From Hydromonas duriensis (GTDB taxonomy: Bacteria; Pseudomonadota; Gammaproteobacteria; Burkholderiales; Burkholderiaceae), in the NCBI RefSeq assembly GCF_004363775.1, contig NZ_SNZE01000003.1:62001-126000 (forward strand): a stretch of DNA of 64,000 nt. Direction: 5' to 3'. The position numbers were made by a program, and so were the translations under genes. Below the pieces are notes generated by a model. The model saw only the letters and a list, made by a program, of their open reading frames with translations. It was not told the origin of the DNA and did not search any database. Below, in pieces: positions 7,891 through 15,755 of this stretch; position 1 is the first letter of the stretch, and each line of letters opens with the position of its first letter.

Positions 7891-9087
7891 TTACAAACGC
7901 TCAATGATACCAGCTGCGCCCATCCCTGTCCCAACACACATCGTCACCATGCCATAACGGCCGCCCGTGCGCTTTAATCCGTGCAAAACGGTTGCCGCGC
8001 GAATCGCTCCTGTTGCACCGAGTGGGTGACCCAAGGCAATGGCTCCGCCGAGGGGATTTATTTTTGATGCATCCATGTTGAGGTCTTGAATCACTGCCAA
8101 GGCTTGCGCGGCGAAGGCTTCATTCAATTCAATCCAGTCCATGTCTGACATGCTCAATCCCGCCAGTTTCAAGGCGGCGGGAATGGCCTCCTTAGGGCCA
8201 ATACCCATGATTTCAGGCGGAACCCCACGCACTGCGAATGAAACAAAACGACCCAATGGGGTTAAATTGTGTTCTTTAAGCATACGTTCGGATACAACCA
8301 TTAACGCGCCCGCCCCATCCGACATTTGTGATGAATTGCCAGCAGTCACGCTGCCTTTGGCGGCAAACACGGGTTTGAGTTTGCCCAAAGTTTCAACCGT
8401 CGTGCCCGCTCGTGGCCCTTCGTCTTGTGACACGGTGAAGGTGTTGGCTTTGAGTGTTTGGTTCTCTAAGTCGACGCCCATGTCCGATACATCATACGGC
8501 GTGATTTCGGCGTTGAAGTGCCCTGCCGCCTGCGCCGCTAAGGCGCGACGATGTGATTCTTCAGCAAAAGCATCTTGCGCTTCGCGGCTGATGTTCCATT
8601 GCTTCGCCACATTTTCAGCGGTTAATCCCATGCCGTAAGCAATGCCGATATTTTCGTCTTTTGTGAAAATAGCGGGGTTCATGTCGGTCAAAATCGCATT
8701 CATCGGTACCATGCTCATGCTTTCTGCACCTGCGGCAATCATCACGTCCGCTTGCCCTGTACGAATGCGGTCGGCAGCCATGGCCAAGGCCGTGATGCCT
8801 GAAGCGCAGTAGCGATTGACCGTCACGCCGCCAATCGTGTTGGGTAGGCCCGCGAACAGTACGCCCATGCGAGCCATATTTAAACCTTGAGGCCCTTGTG
8901 GGATGGCGCAACCGACGATGGCATCTTCAATGAGTTTAGGATCTAGGTTTGGTACTTGATTGACGACGCTGCGCAAAGCGTGCGCGAGTAAATCATCTGG
9001 GCGGGTGTTCTTAAATACACCACGAGGTGCTTTGCCCACGGGTGTCCGTGTGGCCGCAACGATATAGGCATCTTGTAATTGAGTCAT
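7891..9087 (-). CDS. fadA: Acetyl-CoA acyltransferase (3-ketoacyl-CoA thiolase)
   Basis: 398 residues from ATG 9087, preceded by AAAGGGG; longer upstream frames lack family similarity. Thiolase family: acylated Cys94 in NRYCASGITA, GHPLGATGA near the C-terminus carrying the catalytic His, and CVGTGMG with the second catalytic Cys. It cleaves 3-ketoacyl-CoA to acetyl-CoA and a shortened acyl-CoA, the last step of each beta-oxidation turn. It follows the dehydrogenase/hydratase gene by 114 bases that hold a very stable hairpin, and forms the second subunit of the trifunctional complex with it. Confidence 0.93.
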   Translation of the reverse strand: MTQLQDAYIVAATRTPVGKAPRGVFKNTRPDDLLAHALRSVVNQVPNLDPKLIEDAIVGCAIPQGPQGLNMARMGVLFAGLPNTIGGVTVNRYCASGITALAMAADRIRTGQADVMIAAGAESMSMVPMNAILTDMNPAIFTKDENIGIAYGMGLTAENVAKQWNISREAQDAFAEESHRRALAAQAAGHFNAEITPYDVSDMGVDLENQTLKANTFTVSQDEGPRAGTTVETLGKLKPVFAAKGSVTAGNSSQMSDGAGALMVVSERMLKEHNLTPLGRFVSFAVRGVPPEIMGIGPKEAIPAALKLAGLSMSDMDWIELNEAFAAQALAVIQDLNMDASKINPLGGAIALGHPLGATGAIRAATVLHGLKRTGGRYGMVTMCVGTGMGAAGIIERL

Positions 9088-9156
9088 GAAAAACCCCTTT
9101 GTCTTTTCAATGGCGTCATGCGTGAAGTCATGACGATGGTTGTTTTGGCTGTCAAG

Positions 9157-9186
9157 CTGTGCTGGGTGTGTGTACACCCAGCACAG
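9157..9186 (-). repeat. Strong intercistronic hairpin between the dehydrogenase/hydratase and thiolase genes
   Basis: CTGTGCTGGGTGT pairs perfectly with ACACCCAGCACAG (13 bp, 4-nt loop). There is no T-tract on the minus strand, so it looks more like an mRNA-stability or processing element than a terminator. It sits 16 bases after the upstream stop codon. Confidence 0.7.
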
Positions 9187-9201
9187 TAAATTCTGACGTG
9201 A

Positions 9202-11595
9202 TTAGTTGCGAACAGGCTTGCCCGTTGAAAGCATGCCCATGATGCGCTCTTGGGTTTTTGGTTGTCCCAAGGCTTCAATGAAGTTTTGACGCTCCAATTT
9301 GAGCAGCCACGCCTCATCCACATTCGTGCCCGCTTCTACTCCACCCGCTGTCAATATATTGGCGACACGAGTGGCCAACTCACCATCGTAAGCACTGATA
9401 AAGCCGCCATCACGCATATTGGCGATAATGGATTGCAATGTCGCTTGCACAGAAGGGCCCGCAGCAGTGATGTTTGCCGTCGCTAATGGTGGGCGATAAC
9501 CCGCATTTGCCAGTGCTTTGGCCTGAGCTTTAGCAACGTATAACAACTCATGTACATTAAATACAACGGTGTCAGATGTGGCAACGTATCCCATTTTTTG
9601 CGCTTCGAGAGCTGATTTAGAGACTTTCGCCATGGCGACGTTTTGGAACCAAGGTTTGATGAATTCCGTCAAGTTGGTAAAGCCATACGCGCCTGCAGCT
9701 TGTGCGGCGCGCAAGGCCGCTTCTTTTAACCCGCCGCCTGCGGGTACAAGACCGACCCCAAGCTCGACCAAGCCGATGTAGGTTTCAAGATGCACCACTC
9801 GATGCGCACAATGCAACGGTAATTCGCAACCGCCACCTAAAGCTAAACCTGCCATGGCAGCCACCACAGGGACTTGTGCGTATTTAAGACGCATTGCGGT
9901 GTCTTGGAATGCCTTAACAAAAGGCTCAACGGCCGCTGCCCCGCCCTTCATGAATAATGGCATTGCGGCTTGTAAGTCTGCGCCCGCCGAGAATGGACCG
10001 CCCGTGAGCGAAGCGGTTTGCCAAATGACCAAGCTGTTGTATTCTTTTTCAGCCAATTCAACGGCTTTTTGCAATCCTGCGAGCACTTCAGGGCCGATGG
10101 TGTTCATTTTCGATTTAAATGAAGCGATTAACACGCCATCGTTTTGGTGCCATAGGCGAATCGATTGGTCTTCGTGAACCGTCGTGCCTGCTGTTTTGGG
10201 GTCGGCGGTGTTCTCGCCAAATAAAGCGGCTGGAAACGCTTGACGCGCATAAACAGGTAAGTCTGAGCGAGGTACAACAGTCTTTTTCGCAGGTGAATAC
10301 GAACCCGCTGCCGAATGAACGCCATCCACTTCGCCAACCCAAGCGGGCAATGGAGCATTTGACAAAGCTTTGCCTGCGGCGATGTCTTCTGCAACCCATT
10401 CTGCGATTTGCTTCCAGCCAGCAGACTGCCATGTTTCAAACGGCCCTTCATTCCAACCAAAGCCCCAACGGATAGCAAAGTCGACATCACGCGCATTGTC
10501 AGCAATGCTGTCTAAGTGAATCGCGATGTAATGAAACACGTCGCGGAAAATTGCCCATAAAAATTGAGCTTGCGGATGGTCGGTTTCGCGTAAAAGTTTA
10601 AAGCGTTCGGCGGCAGGACGTTTCAAAATACGCGCGACCAGTTCGTCCGCTTTAGTGCCGCCAGTGACGTACTCACCTTTGGCGGCATCCAATACTTTGA
10701 TGTCTTTGCCTTCTTTTTTGTAAAAACCCGCGCCTGATTTTTGACCCAGCGCACCCTTGTCAACCAATGCTTTGAGTACGGGAGGAACGGGGTAACAGCT
10801 GGCAAATGGGTCATCGGCCAGATTGTCTTCCATGGTCTTAATCACGTGCGCCATGGTGTCCAAACCGACCACGTCGGCGGTGCGGAAAGTGGCAGACTTC
10901 GCTCGTCCCAACTTGGTACCCGTCAAGTCGTCAACGACATCAAAGGGTAGACCATATTTTTGCGCTTCGGCCATGACGGCTAAAATCGAGAATACGCCAA
11001 CGCGATTGGCGATGAAATTAGGCGTGTCTTTGGCGCGCACCACGCCTTTACCTAGGGTGGTCGTGGCGAAGGTTTCGAGTTTGTTTAACGTGTCTGCATC
11101 GGTGGTGGCCGTTGGAATCAACTCGACCAAGTGCATGTAGCGCGGCGGGTTGAAAAAATGCACACCGCAGAAACGTTTTTTGAGTTCGGCTGAAAAACCA
11201 TTGGATAATTCATTAATGGATAAACCAGAAGTGTTGCTGGCAAAAATCGCATGTGGCGCGAGATGGGGCGCAACTTTAGCGTATAAATCATGCTTCCAGT
11301 CCATGCGTTCAGCAATGGCCTCAATGACGAGGTCGCATTCTGCAATTTTGCTCAGGTCAGTTTCATAGTTTGCGGCTTCAATATACGCGGCGTCGGCACT
11401 GTTGCCAAATGGCGCAGGGGACAGTTTTTTCATGCCCGCCAAAGCTTTGTCAACGATGCTGTTTTTGGCGCCTGTTTGGGCTGCTAAGTCAAACAGTATG
11501 ACGGGGACTTTAGCGTTGGTCAGGTGCGCAGCAATTTGCGCGCCCATCACGCCTGCGCCAAGTACGGCGACTTTTCTAATAACCAAATTACTCAC
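9202..11595 (-). CDS. 3-hydroxyacyl-CoA dehydrogenase/enoyl-CoA hydratase (FadN-type)
   Basis: 797-residue multifunctional beta-oxidation protein. The NAD-binding Rossmann motif GAGVMG (13-18) opens the 3-hydroxyacyl-CoA dehydrogenase half, with the FNPPRYMHLVE segment holding the catalytic His region (HFFNPP). A crotonase-type enoyl-CoA hydratase half follows in the C-terminal part (SAGADLQ and ALGGGCELPLHC elements). This dehydrogenase-first order and length match the FadN type known from Bacillus and common in Betaproteobacteria, not the hydratase-first E. coli FadB. It converts enoyl-CoA to 3-ketoacyl-CoA, the substrate of the thiolase encoded next. Confidence 0.93.
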   Translation of the reverse strand: MSNLVIRKVAVLGAGVMGAQIAAHLTNAKVPVILFDLAAQTGAKNSIVDKALAGMKKLSPAPFGNSADAAYIEAANYETDLSKIAECDLVIEAIAERMDWKHDLYAKVAPHLAPHAIFASNTSGLSINELSNGFSAELKKRFCGVHFFNPPRYMHLVELIPTATTDADTLNKLETFATTTLGKGVVRAKDTPNFIANRVGVFSILAVMAEAQKYGLPFDVVDDLTGTKLGRAKSATFRTADVVGLDTMAHVIKTMEDNLADDPFASCYPVPPVLKALVDKGALGQKSGAGFYKKEGKDIKVLDAAKGEYVTGGTKADELVARILKRPAAERFKLLRETDHPQAQFLWAIFRDVFHYIAIHLDSIADNARDVDFAIRWGFGWNEGPFETWQSAGWKQIAEWVAEDIAAGKALSNAPLPAWVGEVDGVHSAAGSYSPAKKTVVPRSDLPVYARQAFPAALFGENTADPKTAGTTVHEDQSIRLWHQNDGVLIASFKSKMNTIGPEVLAGLQKAVELAEKEYNSLVIWQTASLTGGPFSAGADLQAAMPLFMKGGAAAVEPFVKAFQDTAMRLKYAQVPVVAAMAGLALGGGCELPLHCAHRVVHLETYIGLVELGVGLVPAGGGLKEAALRAAQAAGAYGFTNLTEFIKPWFQNVAMAKVSKSALEAQKMGYVATSDTVVFNVHELLYVAKAQAKALANAGYRPPLATANITAAGPSVQATLQSIIANMRDGGFISAYDGELATRVANILTAGGVEAGTNVDEAWLLKLERQNFIEALGQPKTQERIMGMLSTGKPVRN

Positions 11596-11662
11596 TTTTC
11601 ACATCCTTCATTCACTGTTATGTTCAGCCGTGCGTTCTGCCGACAGATGAACACCATTCACG

Positions 11663-11703
11663 AAAAAACGAAACGGGCGGGTTTCAGCCCGACCCGTCCG
11701 TCA
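11663..11703 (-). terminator. Probable terminator after the DUF2147 gene
   Basis: Minus strand: CGGGTCGGGC / GCCCG...CCG arms around TGAAA form an interrupted GC-rich hairpin, followed by TTTCGTTTTTTCG. It lies 15-55 bases past the DUF2147 stop and suggests the downstream dehydrogenase/hydratase gene has its own promoter. Confidence 0.6.
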
Positions 11704-11716
11704 TTGGATACTGCTG

Positions 11717-12139
11717 TTATTTCACGCGTTGCCATTTTTGAGTGCGACCCAAGGCACTCACGCCAATATATCCGCGTACATCCAAGCTGTTGCCATTGTC
11801 GACCATGCTTGCATTATAGGTTTTGCCGTTTTTTGGGTCCTGAATGCGTCCGCCGCCGTACTTATTGTCCCCCTCGGATTTCAGTCCCCACAAAATGGTT
11901 TGACCAATGAGATTCTTGCCATGAAATTCGCCTTCACAAATGTCACAGACGCTCGGGCCATTCAAGATTTCGGCGATACGACCAACATACTTCCCGCCTT
12001 CGTTGCTGATGCGAACAAGTGATTTGGCTTGACCTGTTTTGTCGTCAATAGTGCGCCATGTGCCTGTTGGATCGGCGAATGCGGCTGTAGAAAGGGTTAA
12101 AGCCGCTGCGATGAGGCTTAATTTTTGCCATGTTTTCAT
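11717..12139 (-). CDS. DUF2147 exported protein
   Basis: 140 residues. A Sec signal peptide (KTWQKLSLIAAALTLSTAAFA, cleaved about residue 22) is followed by DPTGTWRTIDDKTG and the characteristic DUF2147 elements: SVCDICEGEFHGKNLIG (a Cys-x-x-Cys), GGGRIQDP and RGYIG. The family is a lipocalin-like periplasmic protein of unknown function, often found near lipid or outer-membrane genes. AGGAG precedes the ATG. Its place between the acyl-CoA dehydrogenase and the multifunctional beta-oxidation gene could mean a role in handling fatty acids in the periplasm; that is inference from position only. Confidence 0.88.
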   Translation of the reverse strand: MKTWQKLSLIAAALTLSTAAFADPTGTWRTIDDKTGQAKSLVRISNEGGKYVGRIAEILNGPSVCDICEGEFHGKNLIGQTILWGLKSEGDNKYGGGRIQDPKNGKTYNASMVDNGNSLDVRGYIGVSALGRTQKWQRVK

Positions 12140-12199
12140 TGTTGTCTCCTAGGTTGAACAAACGATGTGTTGCAATAAATATTATATGTGTATGATTTT

Positions 12200-13981
12200 T
12201 TAGAACCACGCGTCTTGCATTTCAGCTAACGATGCGTTGCCTGCTCGTGCTTGGCGGATATAACCAGCCGTTTCAGGTAACAATTTGGCAAAGTAGAACC
12301 GTGCCGTTGCCAATTTGGCTTTGTAAAAATCATCTTGGTCTTGTTTATTCAAGGCGATTTTTGCCATGCGCGCCCAGAAATATGAAAACACCATGTGCCC
12401 AACCACGCGTTGATAAGGCACGGAAGCTGCGCCGACCTCATCTTGATTCGTCATGGCTTTCATGCCGATTTCCATGGTTAATTTCTCGACCTTAACCGCG
12501 ATGTCTCCCAACGGATTAACAAACTCTTGCATTTTTGGGTCTACGCCATTGTCCTCAACAAACTGGCGGACAATCTCTCCAAATTTTTTCAGTTTGGCCC
12601 CCATGTCAGACAAAATTTTACGCCCCAGTAAGTCTAAGGCTTGAACGCCATTGGTGCCTTCATAGATTTGCGTGATGCGGGCATCACGGACATATTGCTC
12701 CATGCCCCACTCGGCGATAAAACCGTGCCCACCATAAACTTGTACGCCGTGGTTGGTACATTCAAACGCGTTGTCGGTAATAAATGCTTTAACAATAGGC
12801 GTTAATAATGCCACCAAGTCAGCCGCATCTTGGCGAACCGACTCATCGGGGTGGGACAACTCTTTGTCTATTTCAAGCGCAATCCAGTAGGTAAAGGCGC
12901 GTGCGCCTTCGGCATAAGCACGTTGCGTGAGCAACATGCGTCGCACATCAGGGTGAACAAGAATGGGGTCTGCTTCTTTTTCGGGGGCTTTAGCACCAGA
13001 CAAAGAGCGCATTTGTAAACGTTCTTTGGCGTAATTGCGAGCATTTTGATACGAAATTTCGGTCAAGCCCAAGCCTTGCATGCCAACACCTAAACGAGCC
13101 GCATTCATCATGACGAACATGGCTTGCAGTCCTTTATTCGGTTCGCCAACCAACCAACCCAAAGCTCCATCTAAGTTGATGACGCAGGTCGAGTTGCTGT
13201 GGATGCCCATTTTATGCTCAAGAGAGCCGCAGGAAACGGGGTTGCGCTCGCCAATCGCTCCTTCGCTGGTTGGGATAAATTTTGGTACGACAAACAGTGA
13301 AATGCCCTTGGTGCCAGAAGGTGCGCCAGGTAAGCGAGCCAGTACGAGGTGGATGATGTTCTCAGCCATGTCATGCTCGCCGCTCGAAATGAAAATTTTT
13401 GTGCCTGTGATGGCGTAGCTGCCGTTCGCTTGTGGTTCGGCCTTGGTGCGCAAAAGCCCTAAATCGGTACCGCAATGAGGCTCGGTCAAGCACATCGTGC
13501 CTGTCCATTCGCCTGATGCCAGTTTAGGTAAGTATGTGTTTTTTAACTCTTCTGTGCCATGTGCATGCAAGGCGTCGTAAGCGCCGTGTGATAAGCCTGG
13601 GTACATGGTCCAAGCGATGCTGGCAGAGTTGAGCATTTCGTACAAAGCGTTGTTTAAGCTGATGGGCAAGCCTTGCCCGCCATAAGCGGGGTCGCATGAT
13701 AACGAGGGCCACCCTGCTTCAACATATTGCTTGTACGCTTCTTTAAAGCCTTTTGGGGTTGTGACCACGCCATCATGCCAGTGGCAGCCTTCTTGGTCGC
13801 CTGATTGGTTCAGTGGGAACACCACTTCAGAGGCAAATTTACCTGCTTCTTCAATCACGGCATTGATGGTGTCTGCATCAATGTCTGCGTATGCAGGCAA
13901 GGTTTTGAGTGTGGATTCAACATCCAACATTTCGTGCATAATAAACTGCATGTCGCGCAGTGGCGGTACATATGAACCCAT
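12200..13981 (-). CDS. Acyl-CoA dehydrogenase (FadE-like, about 590 aa type)
   Basis: 593 residues from ATG 13981, with GGAG 6 bases upstream (the TTG 12 bases earlier is not needed). Acyl-CoA dehydrogenase fold: an extra N-terminal segment YVPPLRDMQFIMHE typical of the long bacterial subgroup, MCLTEPHCGTDLG for substrate/FAD contact, IFISSGEHD, and the C-terminal EGTNGVQALDLLGRK with the flavin-binding and catalytic-Glu region (QIYEGTNG). It catalyses the first beta-oxidation step, FAD-dependent 2,3-desaturation, passing electrons to ETF. It starts 35 bases after the tetR stop, so it probably shares the tetR promoter and operator. Confidence 0.93.
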   Translation of the reverse strand: MGSYVPPLRDMQFIMHEMLDVESTLKTLPAYADIDADTINAVIEEAGKFASEVVFPLNQSGDQEGCHWHDGVVTTPKGFKEAYKQYVEAGWPSLSCDPAYGGQGLPISLNNALYEMLNSASIAWTMYPGLSHGAYDALHAHGTEELKNTYLPKLASGEWTGTMCLTEPHCGTDLGLLRTKAEPQANGSYAITGTKIFISSGEHDMAENIIHLVLARLPGAPSGTKGISLFVVPKFIPTSEGAIGERNPVSCGSLEHKMGIHSNSTCVINLDGALGWLVGEPNKGLQAMFVMMNAARLGVGMQGLGLTEISYQNARNYAKERLQMRSLSGAKAPEKEADPILVHPDVRRMLLTQRAYAEGARAFTYWIALEIDKELSHPDESVRQDAADLVALLTPIVKAFITDNAFECTNHGVQVYGGHGFIAEWGMEQYVRDARITQIYEGTNGVQALDLLGRKILSDMGAKLKKFGEIVRQFVEDNGVDPKMQEFVNPLGDIAVKVEKLTMEIGMKAMTNQDEVGAASVPYQRVVGHMVFSYFWARMAKIALNKQDQDDFYKAKLATARFYFAKLLPETAGYIRQARAGNASLAEMQDAWF

Positions 13982-14016
13982 TTTTGTCTCCAATGTAATG
14001 CGCGACAGTTTTATAG

Positions 14017-14652
14017 TTAAGTCACGCGTTGGTACTGTTTTAAAATTCGTTCAAAAATTTGGCGAATGAGGCTTGAACCATTGTTGCGACCCATCAGTCG
14101 AGCGCTGTGATGAAACCCCAAAGCCAACCCATACAACTCAAAAATAACCAGGTCAATGGGCACATCGTCACGTAATTCGCCCGTCTCCATTGCTTGACGA
14201 ATTGCGCGTTCCAACTCTTTTTCCCAGCGAGCAATCATCCCCACCAGCTCATCGCGTACGGCTCCAGGTCGGTCATCGTATTCAACGCCGCCAGAAATGT
14301 ACAAACAACCCTGCTCATTTTCGTGACCCAGTCGAGTGAACCAATTACCTAAAATTGTTTTCAATCGTGCCAAGCCGCGAGCCTCTTTAACGGCAGGTTT
14401 GAGGACATCATTTAAAAAACGATGTTCGTATTCTTTAAGCGTGGCGATAAGGAGTTCTTCACGAGAACCAAAATGTGAGAAGACCCCGCTTTTACTCATG
14501 CCTAATCGGTCTGCCAAAATGCCGATGGTCACGCCTTCTAAACCATCTCGTGCAGCGACTTCAAGTGCTACGTCTAAAATCGCTAAACGGGTTTGCTCAC
14601 CTTTGCGAACGGCGGAACGCTCATTCGAAGTGTTGTTATTTGTAATAACCAT
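14017..14652 (-). CDS. TetR/AcrR-family regulator of the fatty-acid cluster
   Basis: 211 residues from ATG 14652 (GGGA upstream; earlier TTG codons discarded). The N-terminal helix-turn-helix is VTIGILADRLGMSKSGVFSHF, preceded by RLAILDVALEVAARDG as in TetR proteins; the C-terminal half is a ligand-binding, dimerising domain. First gene of the tetR-acyl-CoA dehydrogenase unit. A near-perfect palindromic operator overlaps its promoter, so it very probably represses itself and the dehydrogenase, with an acyl-CoA the expected but unproven inducer, as for FadR of Bacillus or PsrA. Confidence 0.9.
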   Translation of the reverse strand: MVITNNNTSNERSAVRKGEQTRLAILDVALEVAARDGLEGVTIGILADRLGMSKSGVFSHFGSREELLIATLKEYEHRFLNDVLKPAVKEARGLARLKTILGNWFTRLGHENEQGCLYISGGVEYDDRPGAVRDELVGMIARWEKELERAIRQAMETGELRDDVPIDLVIFELYGLALGFHHSARLMGRNNGSSLIRQIFERILKQYQRVT

Positions 14653-14671
14653 GATGGATCCCAACAAAATC

Positions 14672-14713
14672 GAACGTCCGTTCTATTTTCAATAAAAGCA
14701 GCCTACCTGTCAA
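14672..14713 (-). promoter_or_regulatory. tetR promoter with overlapping palindromic operator
   Basis: Minus strand: -35 TTGACA (14713-14708), 17-base spacer, -10 GAAAAT (14690-14685). The inverted repeat GAACG-GA-CGTTC (14683-14672) covers the predicted transcription start, the classic position for autorepression by a TetR-family protein. Confidence 0.65.
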
Positions 14714-14795
14714 TAGGCGTACGTCAAAAAATTTCATTTATTTACACTTAGTTGTCATGTTTGTGTCAAAGCTTGTCTGTTTAAGGCGAAAGAGC

Positions 14796-15665
14796 CTAAA
14801 CCCCTGTTTGTATTTGCGCATAAACCTCCTCCGCAATGATGTGTTGCCCAAGTAAGCGAGCGATGGCGTCCTGAGTGGCTTTTGCCAAGTCTTGTCGCGT
14901 GTTGTATTGCGCTGCTGGAATAATCGTGCCAAAACGTGCGTGTGCCGTGATGCCGCCGCTGGACGCAATTTGCCATAGGCTGCTGACGAGGCTGGTGTCT
15001 CCCGCATAAGCCGCGTGGGGTGTATATCGACCGTTTTGGGTGTACGTCACGCCAAGCGGATAAATGTGCATTTCATTATCAATTGCGGGTTGGAATAAAT
15101 TGCTTTTAAACGGCAAAATATGCGTGCCATCGGTGGTTGTGCCTTCTGGGTATAAGCCTACCAAATCCCCATTTTTGGCTGACGCTGTGATTTCTTGATT
15201 GGTTTGACTGATGGCGTGTCGGTTTTTGCGTTCGACGTATAAAGTGCCGACGCTTGACACTAATGTGCCGAGCACAGGCCATTTCTTAATCTCCGATTTG
15301 GCGATAAAGCGCACAGGCTGTACGGCATTGGTCACAAATATGTCAATCCATGATGTGTGGTTGCTGACCAGCATACCGCGCATGGGTTTGCTTACAGGAG
15401 GCTGGTCAATTTTCAGGCGCACACCCAGTAGGATTAACAGTATTCTCGACCATATGCGAATGAAATTTTGGCGCGTATGCCAGTTGAAAAAACGAAATAT
15501 CGTCAAAGTAATCAGTAAACCATCGACAACATGAATCAGAAACAAAAACAACCGAATTGGCGCAAATAATAAACCAAACACTTTCATAAATATCCTATAA
15601 ATACGGCAAAGCCAGCTATCTTGCTTTGTCGATGGGTTTTGATGTCTTGTCGAATACGTTGACAC
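14796..15665 (-). CDS. plsC: 1-acyl-sn-glycerol-3-phosphate acyltransferase (PlsC family)
   Basis: 289 residues, anchored by hydrophobic helices at about 28-60. Acyltransferase block I NHTSWID (102-108) supplies the catalytic His103 and Asp108 (H-x4-D); block III YPEGTTTDG (about 173-181) binds the glycerophosphate. It would acylate lysophosphatidate at the inner membrane to phosphatidate, or act on a related lysolipid. Located just upstream of the beta-oxidation cluster on the same strand but separated by the tetR promoter, so probably a separate unit; the lipid theme is shared. Confidence 0.88.
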   Translation of the reverse strand: MSTYSTRHQNPSTKQDSWLCRIYRIFMKVFGLLFAPIRLFLFLIHVVDGLLITLTIFRFFNWHTRQNFIRIWSRILLILLGVRLKIDQPPVSKPMRGMLVSNHTSWIDIFVTNAVQPVRFIAKSEIKKWPVLGTLVSSVGTLYVERKNRHAISQTNQEITASAKNGDLVGLYPEGTTTDGTHILPFKSNLFQPAIDNEMHIYPLGVTYTQNGRYTPHAAYAGDTSLVSSLWQIASSGGITAHARFGTIIPAAQYNTRQDLAKATQDAIARLLGQHIIAEEVYAQIQTGV

Positions 15666-15755
15666 ATCGCAATCGACTTAAATGTGAACTAACGGTTTAA
15701 ACAGTCTAAACAGTCAATCGTTCTCAAAATATGGATTGCAACAATATCGAGTCAT

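Noticed and set aside
11600-11660. Second TetR operator before the dehydrogenase/hydratase gene
   Set aside because: Only one half-site-like AGAACG is present, without its inverted partner.
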